64,000 nt of DNA from Bin5 sp965232575 (GTDB lineage: Bacteria > Chloroflexota > Anaerolineae > Caldilineales > Caldilineaceae). The stretch's first letter is position 1; each line of letters starts with the position of its first letter. The notes beneath the pieces are model-generated. The model was not told the DNA's origin. It saw nothing but the letters and a program-made list of their open reading frames with translations, and did no database searches. The position numbers were made by a program, and so were the translations under genes. Where the stretch lies: the NCBI GenBank assembly GCA_965232575.1, contig CBDDPZ010000009.1, positions 1,612,001-1,676,000 of the forward strand. Reading direction: 5' to 3'. Below, one piece after another: positions 26,675 through 35,062 of the stretch.

Positions 26675-26770
26675 TTACTGTAGTAGCCAGTTTTTAGTAA
26701 CGGCAACGGCAGTTGCCTTTAATCCCCCTAATCCCAGAAATCTACAGTCAAAAACTGAAAACTACAGTTG
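26675..26770. repeat. Dispersed AT-rich repeat (CAGTTTTTAG family), copy 3
   Basis: TAGTAGCCAGTTTTTAGTAA, ACGGCAGTTGCC, TTTAATCCCCC, AATCCCAGAAATCTACAG and AAAACTGAAAACTACAG. It fills the gap between the flippase and GT4-6 and covers the GT4-6 stop codon. Confidence 0.7.
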
Positions 26771-28027
26771 GGTTTTCCCGGACTCTGCAATAACCTGTCG
26801 ATAGCAGGCGACTGTTTCTTCTACCATGCGTCTGACGGTGAATCTCGTGCGCACGCGATTGTAGCCGCGATTGCCCATTTCCTGCCGCATCTCCACGCCC
26901 TCGATCAGACTGAGCAGGGCATTCGCCAGTTCGTGTACATTGTCCAATTCAACAAGGATGCCGGTCTCGTTGTGGACAACAACCTCGGGTACGCCTCCCG
27001 CGCGGAAGGCGACGACCGGTTTGGCGTGGGCCATGGCCTCGAGGTAGATCAGGCCAAATGACTCGGACAGAGAAGGCGCTACGAAGATATCGCAGTCCGC
27101 GTAAAGTCGGGAGAGGGTGTTCTCGTCAACATGGCCGAGAAATGTCGTCGCCTTGCGCGCCGCCATTGTAGCAAAACTCTCGAAGTAGCCTTGATAGGTT
27201 TTCCTTCGCGGCGCCTCGCCAATGTCTGCCCCGGCAATCACAAACTTACAATTCTGCGCCCGGGAAGATACTGCCGGGACCGCCTGCAGCAGTCGGTCGA
27301 TCCCCTTGCGTCTCTCCAAACGCCCTACATACAGAATTGTAACCTCTTCACCGTTCGACGCTATCTTCACCGGCGGCGACGCCGGCGCCGGGATGCCATG
27401 CGGAATTACGCATGGTTTGGCCTTCGGAATCCGATAAAGTTCCGTGCAGTAATTGGCGATGAATTCACTGTTGGCAATGATACAGGCTCCGCGCCGGGCG
27501 GGAAGCGATTCCAGAAAGCAGGCCAGCCGGAGACCCAACCTGTTTGATCGTTCTCCTTTGAGGGAACTCACCTGGGCAAGCGGCGTTGAAAGGCGAATTA
27601 CAAGTGGAGCGCGTGGACGAAAACAGTAACAGAGACCTTCAGCGCCCCAGTTCGGCATTTCGACCACATCAAATGGCCCTTGCGCCCTTTCCAGACGAGC
27701 GATTTCGCGATCGACTGCCCAGCTCCGTTCCAGCTGATTCCAGATCCCACGCGCTTTGCGCCGGATTGGGGGCGGCAGGGCGAGCCGGCGGTTTTCCACT
27801 CGGTACAACTGGGGCGCCTGTGAAGAGGAGGAAGACGAGCGCGTCCCGCTCCCATTTTCGGCCGGTCCGGCAATAACTGTGACGTCGTGTCCTTCTTCGG
27901 AGAGGCCCTGGGCCAGGAGACGGACATAATTGGCGATTCCACCTTTGCCTTCCGGCGGATATTCCTTACTCACCAGGCATATACGCAGTGGCTTCAACGA
28001 CTCCCCCTGCGGCTGCATTGTAGACAT
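26762..28027 (-). CDS. Glycosyltransferase family 4 (GT4-6)
   Basis: A 421-residue GT-B protein: RICLVSKEYPPEGKGGIANYV at residues 14-34, a serine-rich loop near 60-70, LYVGRLERRKGIDRLL and ESFGLIYLEAMAHAKPVVAF (E-x7-E) in the donor half. Its start lies 62 bases inside the end of GT4-7; a start at a later Met or codon cannot be excluded. Its last codons run into a dispersed repeat. Confidence 0.85.
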   Translation of the reverse strand: MSTMQPQGESLKPLRICLVSKEYPPEGKGGIANYVRLLAQGLSEEGHDVTVIAGPAENGSGTRSSSSSSQAPQLYRVENRRLALPPPIRRKARGIWNQLERSWAVDREIARLERAQGPFDVVEMPNWGAEGLCYCFRPRAPLVIRLSTPLAQVSSLKGERSNRLGLRLACFLESLPARRGACIIANSEFIANYCTELYRIPKAKPCVIPHGIPAPASPPVKIASNGEEVTILYVGRLERRKGIDRLLQAVPAVSSRAQNCKFVIAGADIGEAPRRKTYQGYFESFATMAARKATTFLGHVDENTLSRLYADCDIFVAPSLSESFGLIYLEAMAHAKPVVAFRAGGVPEVVVHNETGILVELDNVHELANALLSLIEGVEMRQEMGNRGYNRVRTRFTVRRMVEETVACYRQVIAESGKTQL

Positions 28028-29255
28028 CTACCGTTTGCATTGCCGCCTCCCGCCAGCAGAATCGGGCCGCTCGACGCAGTCCCTCGGTACGCATTTGCTC
28101 AGCCGCTTGTGGATTCGACAACAGTTGGCGGACCGTTTCCGCCAAGCCTTCACCAGTCATCGATTCGATGTAGCGGGCTGCCGGCCCCGCCACTTCGGGC
28201 AGACTGCTGGCCGTGCTGCAGACAACCGGCGTTCCGCACGCCATCGCTTCCAGCACGGGAATACCGAATCCTTCATACAGGCTGGGCATCAGAAGGCAGT
28301 CCGCGCCGCTGTACATTGCCGGCAAATCTGCGTCGGGAACGCGTCCGGTGAAGATAACGTCGTCTGACAGCTGCAGCCGCTCCACATTGCTCTGGACGCT
28401 ATCAAACAGCCAGCCGCGGCTGCCGGCGACCACAAGACGGTGGCGCCATCCCGCGGCTTTCAACCGGGCAAGCGCCTCAAAGGCGAGCGCGTGATTTTTG
28501 CGCGGCTCCAGCGTGCCTACCATCAGCAAGTACGGTCTTCGGATCGAATGTTTCTCCATCACCGGCCGGATCTCTTCTTCTTCGACCGGTCTGAACCGCC
28601 CTTCAATTCCTTCTTCAACGACATGTACCTTATGCTGTGGGGTACGATAAAGTTCCAGTATATCCCGTTTTGTGTGCCTGCTCACGGCAATGATAGCGTC
28701 CGCACGGCGCACAAACAAGGGCATCGCTACGCGCAGGAAGGTCCGATTCGCCGCTGTGTGGTGCTCGGGATAGCGCTCGAAGATCAGATCGTGGACCGTC
28801 AGGACCGACGGCCGCGCCGTCCATGGCAGCAGATGCTCGGTGGCGTGGTAGATGCCCCCGGCGCCGAGCCTGCGGTCTACGATCGGCAACCTCAAAAGCT
28901 GACACGCCAGCGCACCCAGCCGCCAGGGATATTGAGCGAGCGGCAGCGCGCGCGCGGGAATAGGCGAAAGCGAGGCGGGGGGCCGATGGCCGCTGTGACG
29001 GTTGTAAAACAGGGTCAGGTCGATTGTATCGCGACAGTGTTGCCACAGCGCGGACGCGAGGCTCTCGGTATAGCGAGCCAGACCGGCGCTTTGGTGAACT
29101 GCAGGGCCGGCGTCGAGGAAGACCTTCAGACGTCTTGCCCTCTGCCGGAAACGCTTGGTCCGACATAAGCCGACGTCTGCCGGCCCTTGGCGAGCGTCGA
29201 ATAACAGGGCTTGGGCGGGCGTGTTCCGCGCCGCCCCGGTCGCCTCACTCATCAC
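27966..29255 (-). CDS. Glycosyltransferase family 4 (GT4-7) with repeat-encoded N-terminus
   Basis: A 429-residue GT-B protein close in style to mannosyltransferase-B-like enzymes: LDAGPAVHQSAGLARYTES begins the conserved domain near residue 45, and GTLEPRKNH and EGFGIPVLEAMACGTPVV (E-x7-E) define the donor site. The normal family start would be near residue 43 (KVFLDAGP), but no ATG, GTG or TTG is there. The first 42 residues, partly encoded by palindromic element C, appear to serve as the N-terminus. It overlaps the end of the DinG gene by 11 bases. Confidence 0.83.
   Translation of the reverse strand: MMSEATGAARNTPAQALLFDARQGPADVGLCRTKRFRQRARRLKVFLDAGPAVHQSAGLARYTESLASALWQHCRDTIDLTLFYNRHSGHRPPASLSPIPARALPLAQYPWRLGALACQLLRLPIVDRRLGAGGIYHATEHLLPWTARPSVLTVHDLIFERYPEHHTAANRTFLRVAMPLFVRRADAIIAVSRHTKRDILELYRTPQHKVHVVEEGIEGRFRPVEEEEIRPVMEKHSIRRPYLLMVGTLEPRKNHALAFEALARLKAAGWRHRLVVAGSRGWLFDSVQSNVERLQLSDDVIFTGRVPDADLPAMYSGADCLLMPSLYEGFGIPVLEAMACGTPVVCSTASSLPEVAGPAARYIESMTGEGLAETVRQLLSNPQAAEQMRTEGLRRAARFCWREAAMQTVDVYNAAAGGVVEATAYMPGE
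29161..29206. repeat. Palindromic element C, inside a coding region
   Basis: GCCGACGTCTGCCGG then CCCTTGGCGAGCGTCGAATAA shares the core with elements A and B and the GTCGAATAA edge with element D. It encodes about residues 17-32 of GT4-7. Confidence 0.6.
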
Positions 29256-32200
29256 CGGTTCCCCAGGCGTCAGGTTCGAACGGGGCCTGGCGCCATTGCG
29301 ACGGACCGTTCAGCCAGCCGTGCACCGCTTCGGCCAGGTGAGAAAGCGGGCTTTGGCGGCTGGCGCATTCAGGCAGGGCGTCGAGAAAAACTTCGCCATA
29401 GCTGCGCTGCCACAGGCGGCTGTCCAGCAGCACGACGACGCCGCGATCGGTGGCGCTGCGGATCAGGCGCCCAAATCCCTGGCGCAGGCGGATTACCGCC
29501 TCCGGCACGGCATATTCGTGGAAAGCGTCTTCATACAGCCGACTACGCGCTGCATAGAGTGGGTCGGTCGGCACGGCGAAGGGCAGGCGGACGATGAGCA
29601 GGCAGACCAATTGATCGCCGGGCAGATCGATTCCTTCCCAATAACTGCTGGTTCCCATCAATACCGAACTCGGATTGGCCCTGAAGTCGCGCAGGTTGCG
29701 ACTGCGGCTGCCCTCGCCTTGCTGAATCACTGTCAGCCCGGCGGCAGCAAGCGGCGCACGTATGGCGTCGGCGCTGGCGCGCAAATGGCTGTGGCTGGTA
29801 AAGAGGACGAGCGTTCTGCCTTCCGCGGCGAGCGCGGCCTGTTGAATTGCCTGTTCCAGCGCCTGCTGATAGTTGTGATGGTTCGGCGGCGGCATGTCGG
29901 TGGGGAGGTACAGGAGCGCGTTGCGTTTGTAGTCAAAGGGGCTGTCGATCACGGCTCCGTTCGCGTCCCAGCAACCCAACCGATCGCGCAGATAGTCGAA
30001 ATGATCGCCGGCCCGAAGCGTTGCCCCCGTCAGCACGACAGCACGTTTCTTGCGGAACAGTTCAGAAGCCAGTTTCTCGCTGACCTGGACCGGCGCGCTC
30101 CGCAGCATGACCGAGTCGGCGCCGCGGCGCGTACGCGAACCGCTGCCGGCCGGGGATCTCCGGCTTCCGGACAGCTCCAGCCAGGCAACCGACTCTTCCT
30201 GGTGGCTGAGGGGACGCAGGATAACATCGTCTGCAACCCGCAGGAGGTCGGCGAGGTCGGTCTGGCCGTAATGCAGGGTCTGCAAAGCGCGGACCGTTCC
30301 ACCGCCAGCGGCGGGCGTGTTCCCTAACCGTTCTTCAAATTGCCACCACTGGGACGCGTCCAGCCGTTCCGCCAGTTCTGTCAGCCTGTCCAGCACTCGG
30401 CCTATTGTCTGGCTGATCCCATCCCACTCGATTTCGATTTCGCTCCAGGCCGGCTGCGCCCGCATGCGGCTGTCCAAGGCTACCTGCTGGGGATAGCTGG
30501 CGGCGCCGCGTGCGGCGGCCCTGGTCTCGGAGTGGCGCAGGACGAACTCGTAGAGCGCTTCGGCAAAGGGAGGGAGGCTGGTTCGCAGGTCCTGGTTGTC
30601 GACCGCCACTTGCCCGGCCAGCTTCTGCCAATAGTCTTGATTCAGGCGGGCGGCCAGTTGATCGACTGCTCTGTCCAGGCCGTCCAGAAGGTAGGTCAGC
30701 CCGCGCAGATCGACCTGCTGGGTATACTGCTCGGTTGCCGCGCCTTCCAGGTGATGGGCTTCGTCCACAATTAAATTGTCGTATTCAGGCAGGACCTGGC
30801 CGTCCGCGCCAACATCGGCCAACAAGAGCGCGTGATTGACTACGAGCAGATGGGCCGAACAGGCCTGCCGGTGCGCTTCCAGGTAGAAGTCACGGTAGCG
30901 GCCACCGAGAAAGTCATGTCGACCGGTTGGACGCCCGAAAGTGCACCGTTCCGGGCTACATTCGTCTGCATGGGAAGCGACGTGCGGCACCAGGGCCTGC
31001 TCTTGCCGGTCATGAATGGGGAGCTCACTCAGGTCGCCGCTCTGTGTATCGGGCAGCCAGACCAGCAGCTTGGCCAGGAACCGCAACTCCAGGGGAGACA
31101 GGCGCTCGGCAAAGAGCCCCCCGCGGGATGCCTCCAACCAGTTGGTCAGCCTGCGCGTACAGAGGTAGCGAGACCGACCTTTCAGGGCCATCGCCCGGAC
31201 GTCCGGCCGGCGGCCGCCCTTCAGGTCCAAGTACGTATTCGCCAGGACCTGGGCCACGCGGGGCAACTCCTTTTCAAGGAGCTGGTCCTGCAGGGGGAGG
31301 GTATGGGTGGCGATGACGACGCGGCTCTCGTTGCGTACAGCCCAGGCTGCGGCCGGCAGGAGATAGGCCAGGCTCTTTCCCGTACCGGTCCCCGCTTCAA
31401 TGATTCTGTGGTCGCCCCTGTTGAGCGCGTCCAGCGTCTGAAGTGACATCTGCAGCTGGCCGTCGCGCCTTTCGAACCCGGCGCCGGACTCGGCTTCGAA
31501 CTCCACCGAGAGCGGCCCGTCATCAGCAAAGGCCGCGGCCAGAAAGTCCCCCGCAAGCTCTCGCGGTGAAGGATTGGGCGTGAGAGCTTGCAGCGGCGGA
31601 TCCTTACTCCGGACTGGGCCGGTTGTTCCACCACGATTCTCTTCCGGTTCCGCATGTTTTCGGCGCCGCAACTCGTCGTCAAACAGGAGGACCGGACCCC
31701 ATTCGCTCCCACGACCGGCTTCGCTCAGTGTCTGCAGAACGGATTCCGGGAGCGCCTTAATTCGCTCCAGAAGGTGAAGAAGAAGATCGGCAGTCGCTTC
31801 GGCGTCGTGGCCGGCCCTATGGGCGGTCTTCAGCGGGATCGCAAGGGACCGGCACAGTTCTTCCAGACTGTAGCTATCCTGGCCGGGCAGCAGTATTGTC
31901 GCAAGCTCGTGGGTATCGAGAACGGGCGCATTCAGCTTTACGCCGGCTGACTGCAGGAACGAGATGTCGAATCCGGCGCTGTGGGCGGCGACGGCCTGCG
32001 CGCCATTCCCGAAGAAGCCCAGGATCTCAGGAATAACCTCGTCTATGGAGGGCGCGTCCGCAACGTCGGCGGGCCGGATGCCGGTAAGCTGTTGAATGCG
32101 AACGGGGAGGGGGCGGCCGGGGTTGATGCAGGTGGAGTAGTAATCGCGCGGGCCGCCATTCTGAAAGCGCACGGCTCCAAACTCAATAATAGCGTCCCGT

Positions 32201-32256
32201 TTTGGGTTCAGACCGGTTGTTTCAAGATCGAAGACGACAAATGTACGGGGAGCCAT
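29245..32256 (-). CDS. dinG: DnaQ-like exonuclease fused to DinG-type helicase
   Basis: A 1003-residue protein. Residues 1-170 are a DEDD 3'-5' exonuclease: DLETTGL (Exo I), AHSAGFDISFL (Exo II) and HRAGHDAEAT (Exo III). Then an XPD/DinG superfamily 2 helicase: EAGTGTGKSLAYLLPA (Walker A, about 287), DEAH in VDEAHHLE, GATLRAG and GTSSYWEGIDLPGD. Four cysteines spaced as in Fe-S helicases (YLC, ECS, ERC, QAC) suggest a [4Fe-4S] cluster, which Bacillus-type fusions often lack. It probably resolves R-loops or damaged replication intermediates. Confidence 0.9.
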   Translation of the reverse strand: MAPRTFVVFDLETTGLNPKRDAIIEFGAVRFQNGGPRDYYSTCINPGRPLPVRIQQLTGIRPADVADAPSIDEVIPEILGFFGNGAQAVAAHSAGFDISFLQSAGVKLNAPVLDTHELATILLPGQDSYSLEELCRSLAIPLKTAHRAGHDAEATADLLLHLLERIKALPESVLQTLSEAGRGSEWGPVLLFDDELRRRKHAEPEENRGGTTGPVRSKDPPLQALTPNPSPRELAGDFLAAAFADDGPLSVEFEAESGAGFERRDGQLQMSLQTLDALNRGDHRIIEAGTGTGKSLAYLLPAAAWAVRNESRVVIATHTLPLQDQLLEKELPRVAQVLANTYLDLKGGRRPDVRAMALKGRSRYLCTRRLTNWLEASRGGLFAERLSPLELRFLAKLLVWLPDTQSGDLSELPIHDRQEQALVPHVASHADECSPERCTFGRPTGRHDFLGGRYRDFYLEAHRQACSAHLLVVNHALLLADVGADGQVLPEYDNLIVDEAHHLEGAATEQYTQQVDLRGLTYLLDGLDRAVDQLAARLNQDYWQKLAGQVAVDNQDLRTSLPPFAEALYEFVLRHSETRAAARGAASYPQQVALDSRMRAQPAWSEIEIEWDGISQTIGRVLDRLTELAERLDASQWWQFEERLGNTPAAGGGTVRALQTLHYGQTDLADLLRVADDVILRPLSHQEESVAWLELSGSRRSPAGSGSRTRRGADSVMLRSAPVQVSEKLASELFRKKRAVVLTGATLRAGDHFDYLRDRLGCWDANGAVIDSPFDYKRNALLYLPTDMPPPNHHNYQQALEQAIQQAALAAEGRTLVLFTSHSHLRASADAIRAPLAAAGLTVIQQGEGSRSRNLRDFRANPSSVLMGTSSYWEGIDLPGDQLVCLLIVRLPFAVPTDPLYAARSRLYEDAFHEYAVPEAVIRLRQGFGRLIRSATDRGVVVLLDSRLWQRSYGEVFLDALPECASRQSPLSHLAEAVHGWLNGPSQWRQAPFEPDAWGTGDE

Positions 32257-32310
32257 GTTCAGACGGCTGCAGGCCGGCGGCAGGTTTTGTACACAGTCGC
32301 GGGCCTCCGG

Positions 32311-32961
32311 TTACTGATCATCTGCGCCACTGCTGAATGAAATGGACTCGGCGGTCTTAGTCACGCTGCCGGTATAGAGCCAGGAGACCTGCCGCAGCGT
32401 AAGAGCCTGGTCGAACTCGGTCAACGCCGAAATGCAGTCGGCCGGCACGACGACGGAGAACCAACGCAGGCCGGCTGAAGCAGCCGTGTGGAGCACGCAG
32501 ATACTGGAGACGGTTCCGACAATCACGAGGTTTCGCACTTTCCAGACATTGGCCAGGAAATGCTCCAGCCACGTACCGTAGAATCCGTCATATCGGCTCT
32601 TCTGGCAGACCAGATCTTCCGATTGCGGAGCCAGCTCCTCTACGATCTCCCATCCCCAACTGTTCGCTTCACAGTGGCGCGGCCAGATCTCCCATTCGGG
32701 ATCGCCGGGAAAGTGGCTGTCCTGGGTGTAGGCAATGCGGACCCCGGCGCAGCGGGCGCGCTCCAGGAGCCGTTGCAGACTGTCAAGGGTAGCCGCTGCG
32801 TCAGGGACGACCAGCGCGCCGCCTTCCTTCACAAAATCGTTCTGCATATCGACGACAATTACCGCGCTGCTCAACGCGGAAAGTTCAACGCTTGGCTGCC
32901 ACGGGATCTCAGGCACTTCTATGGTTTCGCCCGGAATCTGCATCCGGCCCTCCTTTCCCAA
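32311..32961 (-). CDS. Isochorismatase/nicotinamidase-family cysteine hydrolase
   Basis: A 216-residue protein with the catalytic triad Asp in VVDMQNDF (about residue 38), Lys in CQKSRYDGFYGT (about 120) and Cys in GTVSSICVLHTA (about 155). Members hydrolyse amides or vinyl ethers such as nicotinamide, N-carbamoyl compounds or isochorismate; which applies here is unclear. A start at 32943 (MQIPGETIE) is equally plausible. Confidence 0.85.
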   Translation of the reverse strand: MGKEGRMQIPGETIEVPEIPWQPSVELSALSSAVIVVDMQNDFVKEGGALVVPDAAATLDSLQRLLERARCAGVRIAYTQDSHFPGDPEWEIWPRHCEANSWGWEIVEELAPQSEDLVCQKSRYDGFYGTWLEHFLANVWKVRNLVIVGTVSSICVLHTAASAGLRWFSVVVPADCISALTEFDQALTLRQVSWLYTGSVTKTAESISFSSGADDQ

Positions 32962-33020
32962 GCCGGTGAAAAACGGATTGCCTTCTTGTGAACGGACCGT
33001 CTCGTTTCACCGGTTTTTCG

Positions 33021-33863
33021 CTAAGCCAGTTCCCAACGGCTGGGGTTGATGCCGGGGGCCTCGCTTGCCATGTCGGGCGGCTTGTTGCCACCGCCGTAAT
33101 CCCATTTCCGGACATTGCGGTCGATGAAATATGGTTTGACTTCAGGCGGCAGTTTCGCCACTTCGTCAGCCGGCCACTGCTCCACCTCCTCTTCGACCGG
33201 TCCAGCCCAAGCAGGACGGTATGCGATCGCCAGCAGCTCACGGGCGTAGTCCCCCACATTAGGGAAGTTTCCATGAAAGACCCGGTGGTTTATCAGCACG
33301 GCAGATCCGGCCGCGGCGGTCACCATGACCTCTTCCGGGTGGGACGCATAGCGAACGTAGGGATTGCCATGCGCGTGCATGACGAGATGGGAGCGAGGGA
33401 TCACGCGAAATGGGGAGACCTCTTCCGTCAATTCCTGAAGGTAATAGAGCACACGAACCATGCAAGGGCAGCTGCCCTCATAGCCGAAGATTTTCGACCC
33501 ATACGGCTGGCCGTCGGTGTGGAGGCTGATGCCGGGATGACCCGGTTCAGAACGGGCGTAGGCGTAGGACATGAACACGATCTCGTCACCAAACAGCCGT
33601 TCCAGGAACTGGATCGTAGGCGGATGCGCTATCAGGTCCGTGACTGCGCCGCCCGCGAACTGGACTCTCGGGCGCACCTGTTGCTTTTCGCTGTAGTCCA
33701 GCCCGAACGTATCCAGTTGGGCTGTCTGCGCCCGCAGACGATCCAGATGTTCCGCGGAGAGCAAGTCGGGAACGACGGTATAACCCTCGACTTCAAGCTG
33801 ATAGACGTGTTGACCGAAGCTCAGTCTTGACCAGTCACGATCGTCGATTTTCACCTTTGTCAT
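33021..33863 (-). CDS. Phytanoyl-CoA dioxygenase (PhyH) family protein 1
   Basis: A 280-residue Fe(II)/2-oxoglutarate dioxygenase. The iron ligands are H and D in LHTDGQPYG (about residues 130-138) and the distal His in INHRVFHGNFPN (about 205-215); RELLAIAYRP supplies the 2-oxoglutarate-binding Arg. Such enzymes hydroxylate unactivated C-H bonds in small molecules. Position upstream of a run of Gfo/Idh oxidoreductases on the same strand suggests work on the same substrate class. Confidence 0.86.
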   Translation of the reverse strand: MTKVKIDDRDWSRLSFGQHVYQLEVEGYTVVPDLLSAEHLDRLRAQTAQLDTFGLDYSEKQQVRPRVQFAGGAVTDLIAHPPTIQFLERLFGDEIVFMSYAYARSEPGHPGISLHTDGQPYGSKIFGYEGSCPCMVRVLYYLQELTEEVSPFRVIPRSHLVMHAHGNPYVRYASHPEEVMVTAAAGSAVLINHRVFHGNFPNVGDYARELLAIAYRPAWAGPVEEEVEQWPADEVAKLPPEVKPYFIDRNVRKWDYGGGNKPPDMASEAPGINPSRWELA

Positions 33864-33931
33864 TGTCCTTCTCCCTACATGAGTAGAATGCGCTAACGCG
33901 GGCCGAATGAATCCAGCCTCTTCTCTTTACA

Positions 33932-33982
33932 GTTTTCAGCGGTTTACAGCGTTCAACGGTTTACAATGTTCAGCGGTGGAAG
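33932..33982. repeat. Three 17-base degenerate tandem repeats
   Basis: GTTTTCAGCGGTTTACA, GCGTTCAACGGTTTACA and ATGTTCAGCGGTGGAAG follow one another at the end of the first Gfo/Idh gene; the third unit includes its last codons. Confidence 0.5.
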
Positions 33983-35001
33983 ATGTAGAGCGAACGGTTC
34001 TCCAGCGGCAAGCTTACGCGTCTTTCCTGCCGGTGGCTCTCGGCCAGCGCCAGGCAGACCTCGGTCAAATGGTGTGCGATCTCTACATGTCCCAGAGTCT
34101 GCCGGCCTTCTTCGTGCGCCAGGACCAGGTCCTCCAGACAGTATTGCGTCGCGCTGTGTTCAGCAACCTGCTCGACAGGCACCTCGGCGGCAATGCGTGC
34201 CTTTCCGACCTCGTTTTTTCGAAGTTGCAGGCCCATCCCATTGTCAAATACGCGCACGCTGCCGCCGTCGCCCATTACCTCAAATTCCCAATTGCCGGCA
34301 GGAACGCTGGTTGCGGAGACGCCGTTCGCGAAAGTCAGTTGGAAAATGCCGTAAGGGTCTTCATCCAGCCGGTTGTCGGGGATACGATGGTCTATCGTGT
34401 TGAGTTCTCCCCAAATGCTCTCCACCGCCGGGTCGTCCAGCAGGAAGCTGAGCGTATCAATCGAGTGGATGTGACCGTGGAGAAGATTCGTGCTGGCGTA
34501 GTGAATTGCGGCCTTGGGTTCGCCGATATCCCCTTGCCGAATGATGTCCCGCGCTTGATGGTAACGCAAATTGAAGCGGCGCAGCACGCCGGAATTGAAC
34601 AGGGAGCCGTTTTCCTGGACCGCTTTGCGGATCGCGTCCGCCTCCAGCATCGAACAGGCAATCGCCTTTTCGCAAAAGATCAGCCTGACCCCTTCCTCGG
34701 CAGCCCGCGTCGCCATTTCGGCATGCAGATGACCGCGCGTGCAGACGGCAACCATGTCGGGGTCCTCCTGGCGGATCATTTCAACATAGTCCTCGTACAG
34801 CGCGTCGACGTCCCACCGCTCTGAGAATGCCGCCCGTTTGGAGGCATCGATGTCCGCGCCGGCGACAACCTGCAGGCGCTCGCTCGCCTTGCAGGACGCC
34901 GCAACCGAGTAGGGCGGACTCCTGTCGGGGAACTCATCGTCGATTGTGCTGCCCATCCGACCCAGTCCGATAATAGCGGCGCGATAGGTTTTGTCGGTCA
35001 T
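33970..35001 (-). CDS. Gfo/Idh/MocA family oxidoreductase 1
   Basis: About 343 residues from MTDKTYRAA. The Rossmann motif is IIGLGRMGS (near residue 9), CEKAIACSM replaces the usual EKP segment (EKA), and AGADID and CTRGHLHAEM follow. The family performs NAD(P)-dependent oxidation of sugars, inositols or their derivatives. It is related to but clearly more divergent than the three downstream-numbered tandem copies. The changed EKP motif may alter cofactor or substrate binding. Confidence 0.83.
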   Translation of the reverse strand: MTDKTYRAAIIGLGRMGSTIDDEFPDRSPPYSVAASCKASERLQVVAGADIDASKRAAFSERWDVDALYEDYVEMIRQEDPDMVAVCTRGHLHAEMATRAAEEGVRLIFCEKAIACSMLEADAIRKAVQENGSLFNSGVLRRFNLRYHQARDIIRQGDIGEPKAAIHYASTNLLHGHIHSIDTLSFLLDDPAVESIWGELNTIDHRIPDNRLDEDPYGIFQLTFANGVSATSVPAGNWEFEVMGDGGSVRVFDNGMGLQLRKNEVGKARIAAEVPVEQVAEHSATQYCLEDLVLAHEEGRQTLGHVEIAHHLTEVCLALAESHRQERRVSLPLENRSLYIFHR

Positions 35002-35062
35002 GTCAGTTTCTCCAGAAGACAATGGTTAGGGGTGTGAACGGCATCAAGTTGCGCATTGCCTG

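Noticed and set aside
29024..29166. Alternative start frame for GT4-7 beginning at 29166
   Set aside because: That ATG opens a different frame without glycosyltransferase motifs.
14631..29255. A complete capsule or O-antigen pathway
   Set aside because: No Wzy polymerase, initiating phosphoglycosyltransferase, chain-length regulator or nucleotide-sugar synthesis genes were recognised, so only a partial polysaccharide locus is claimed.
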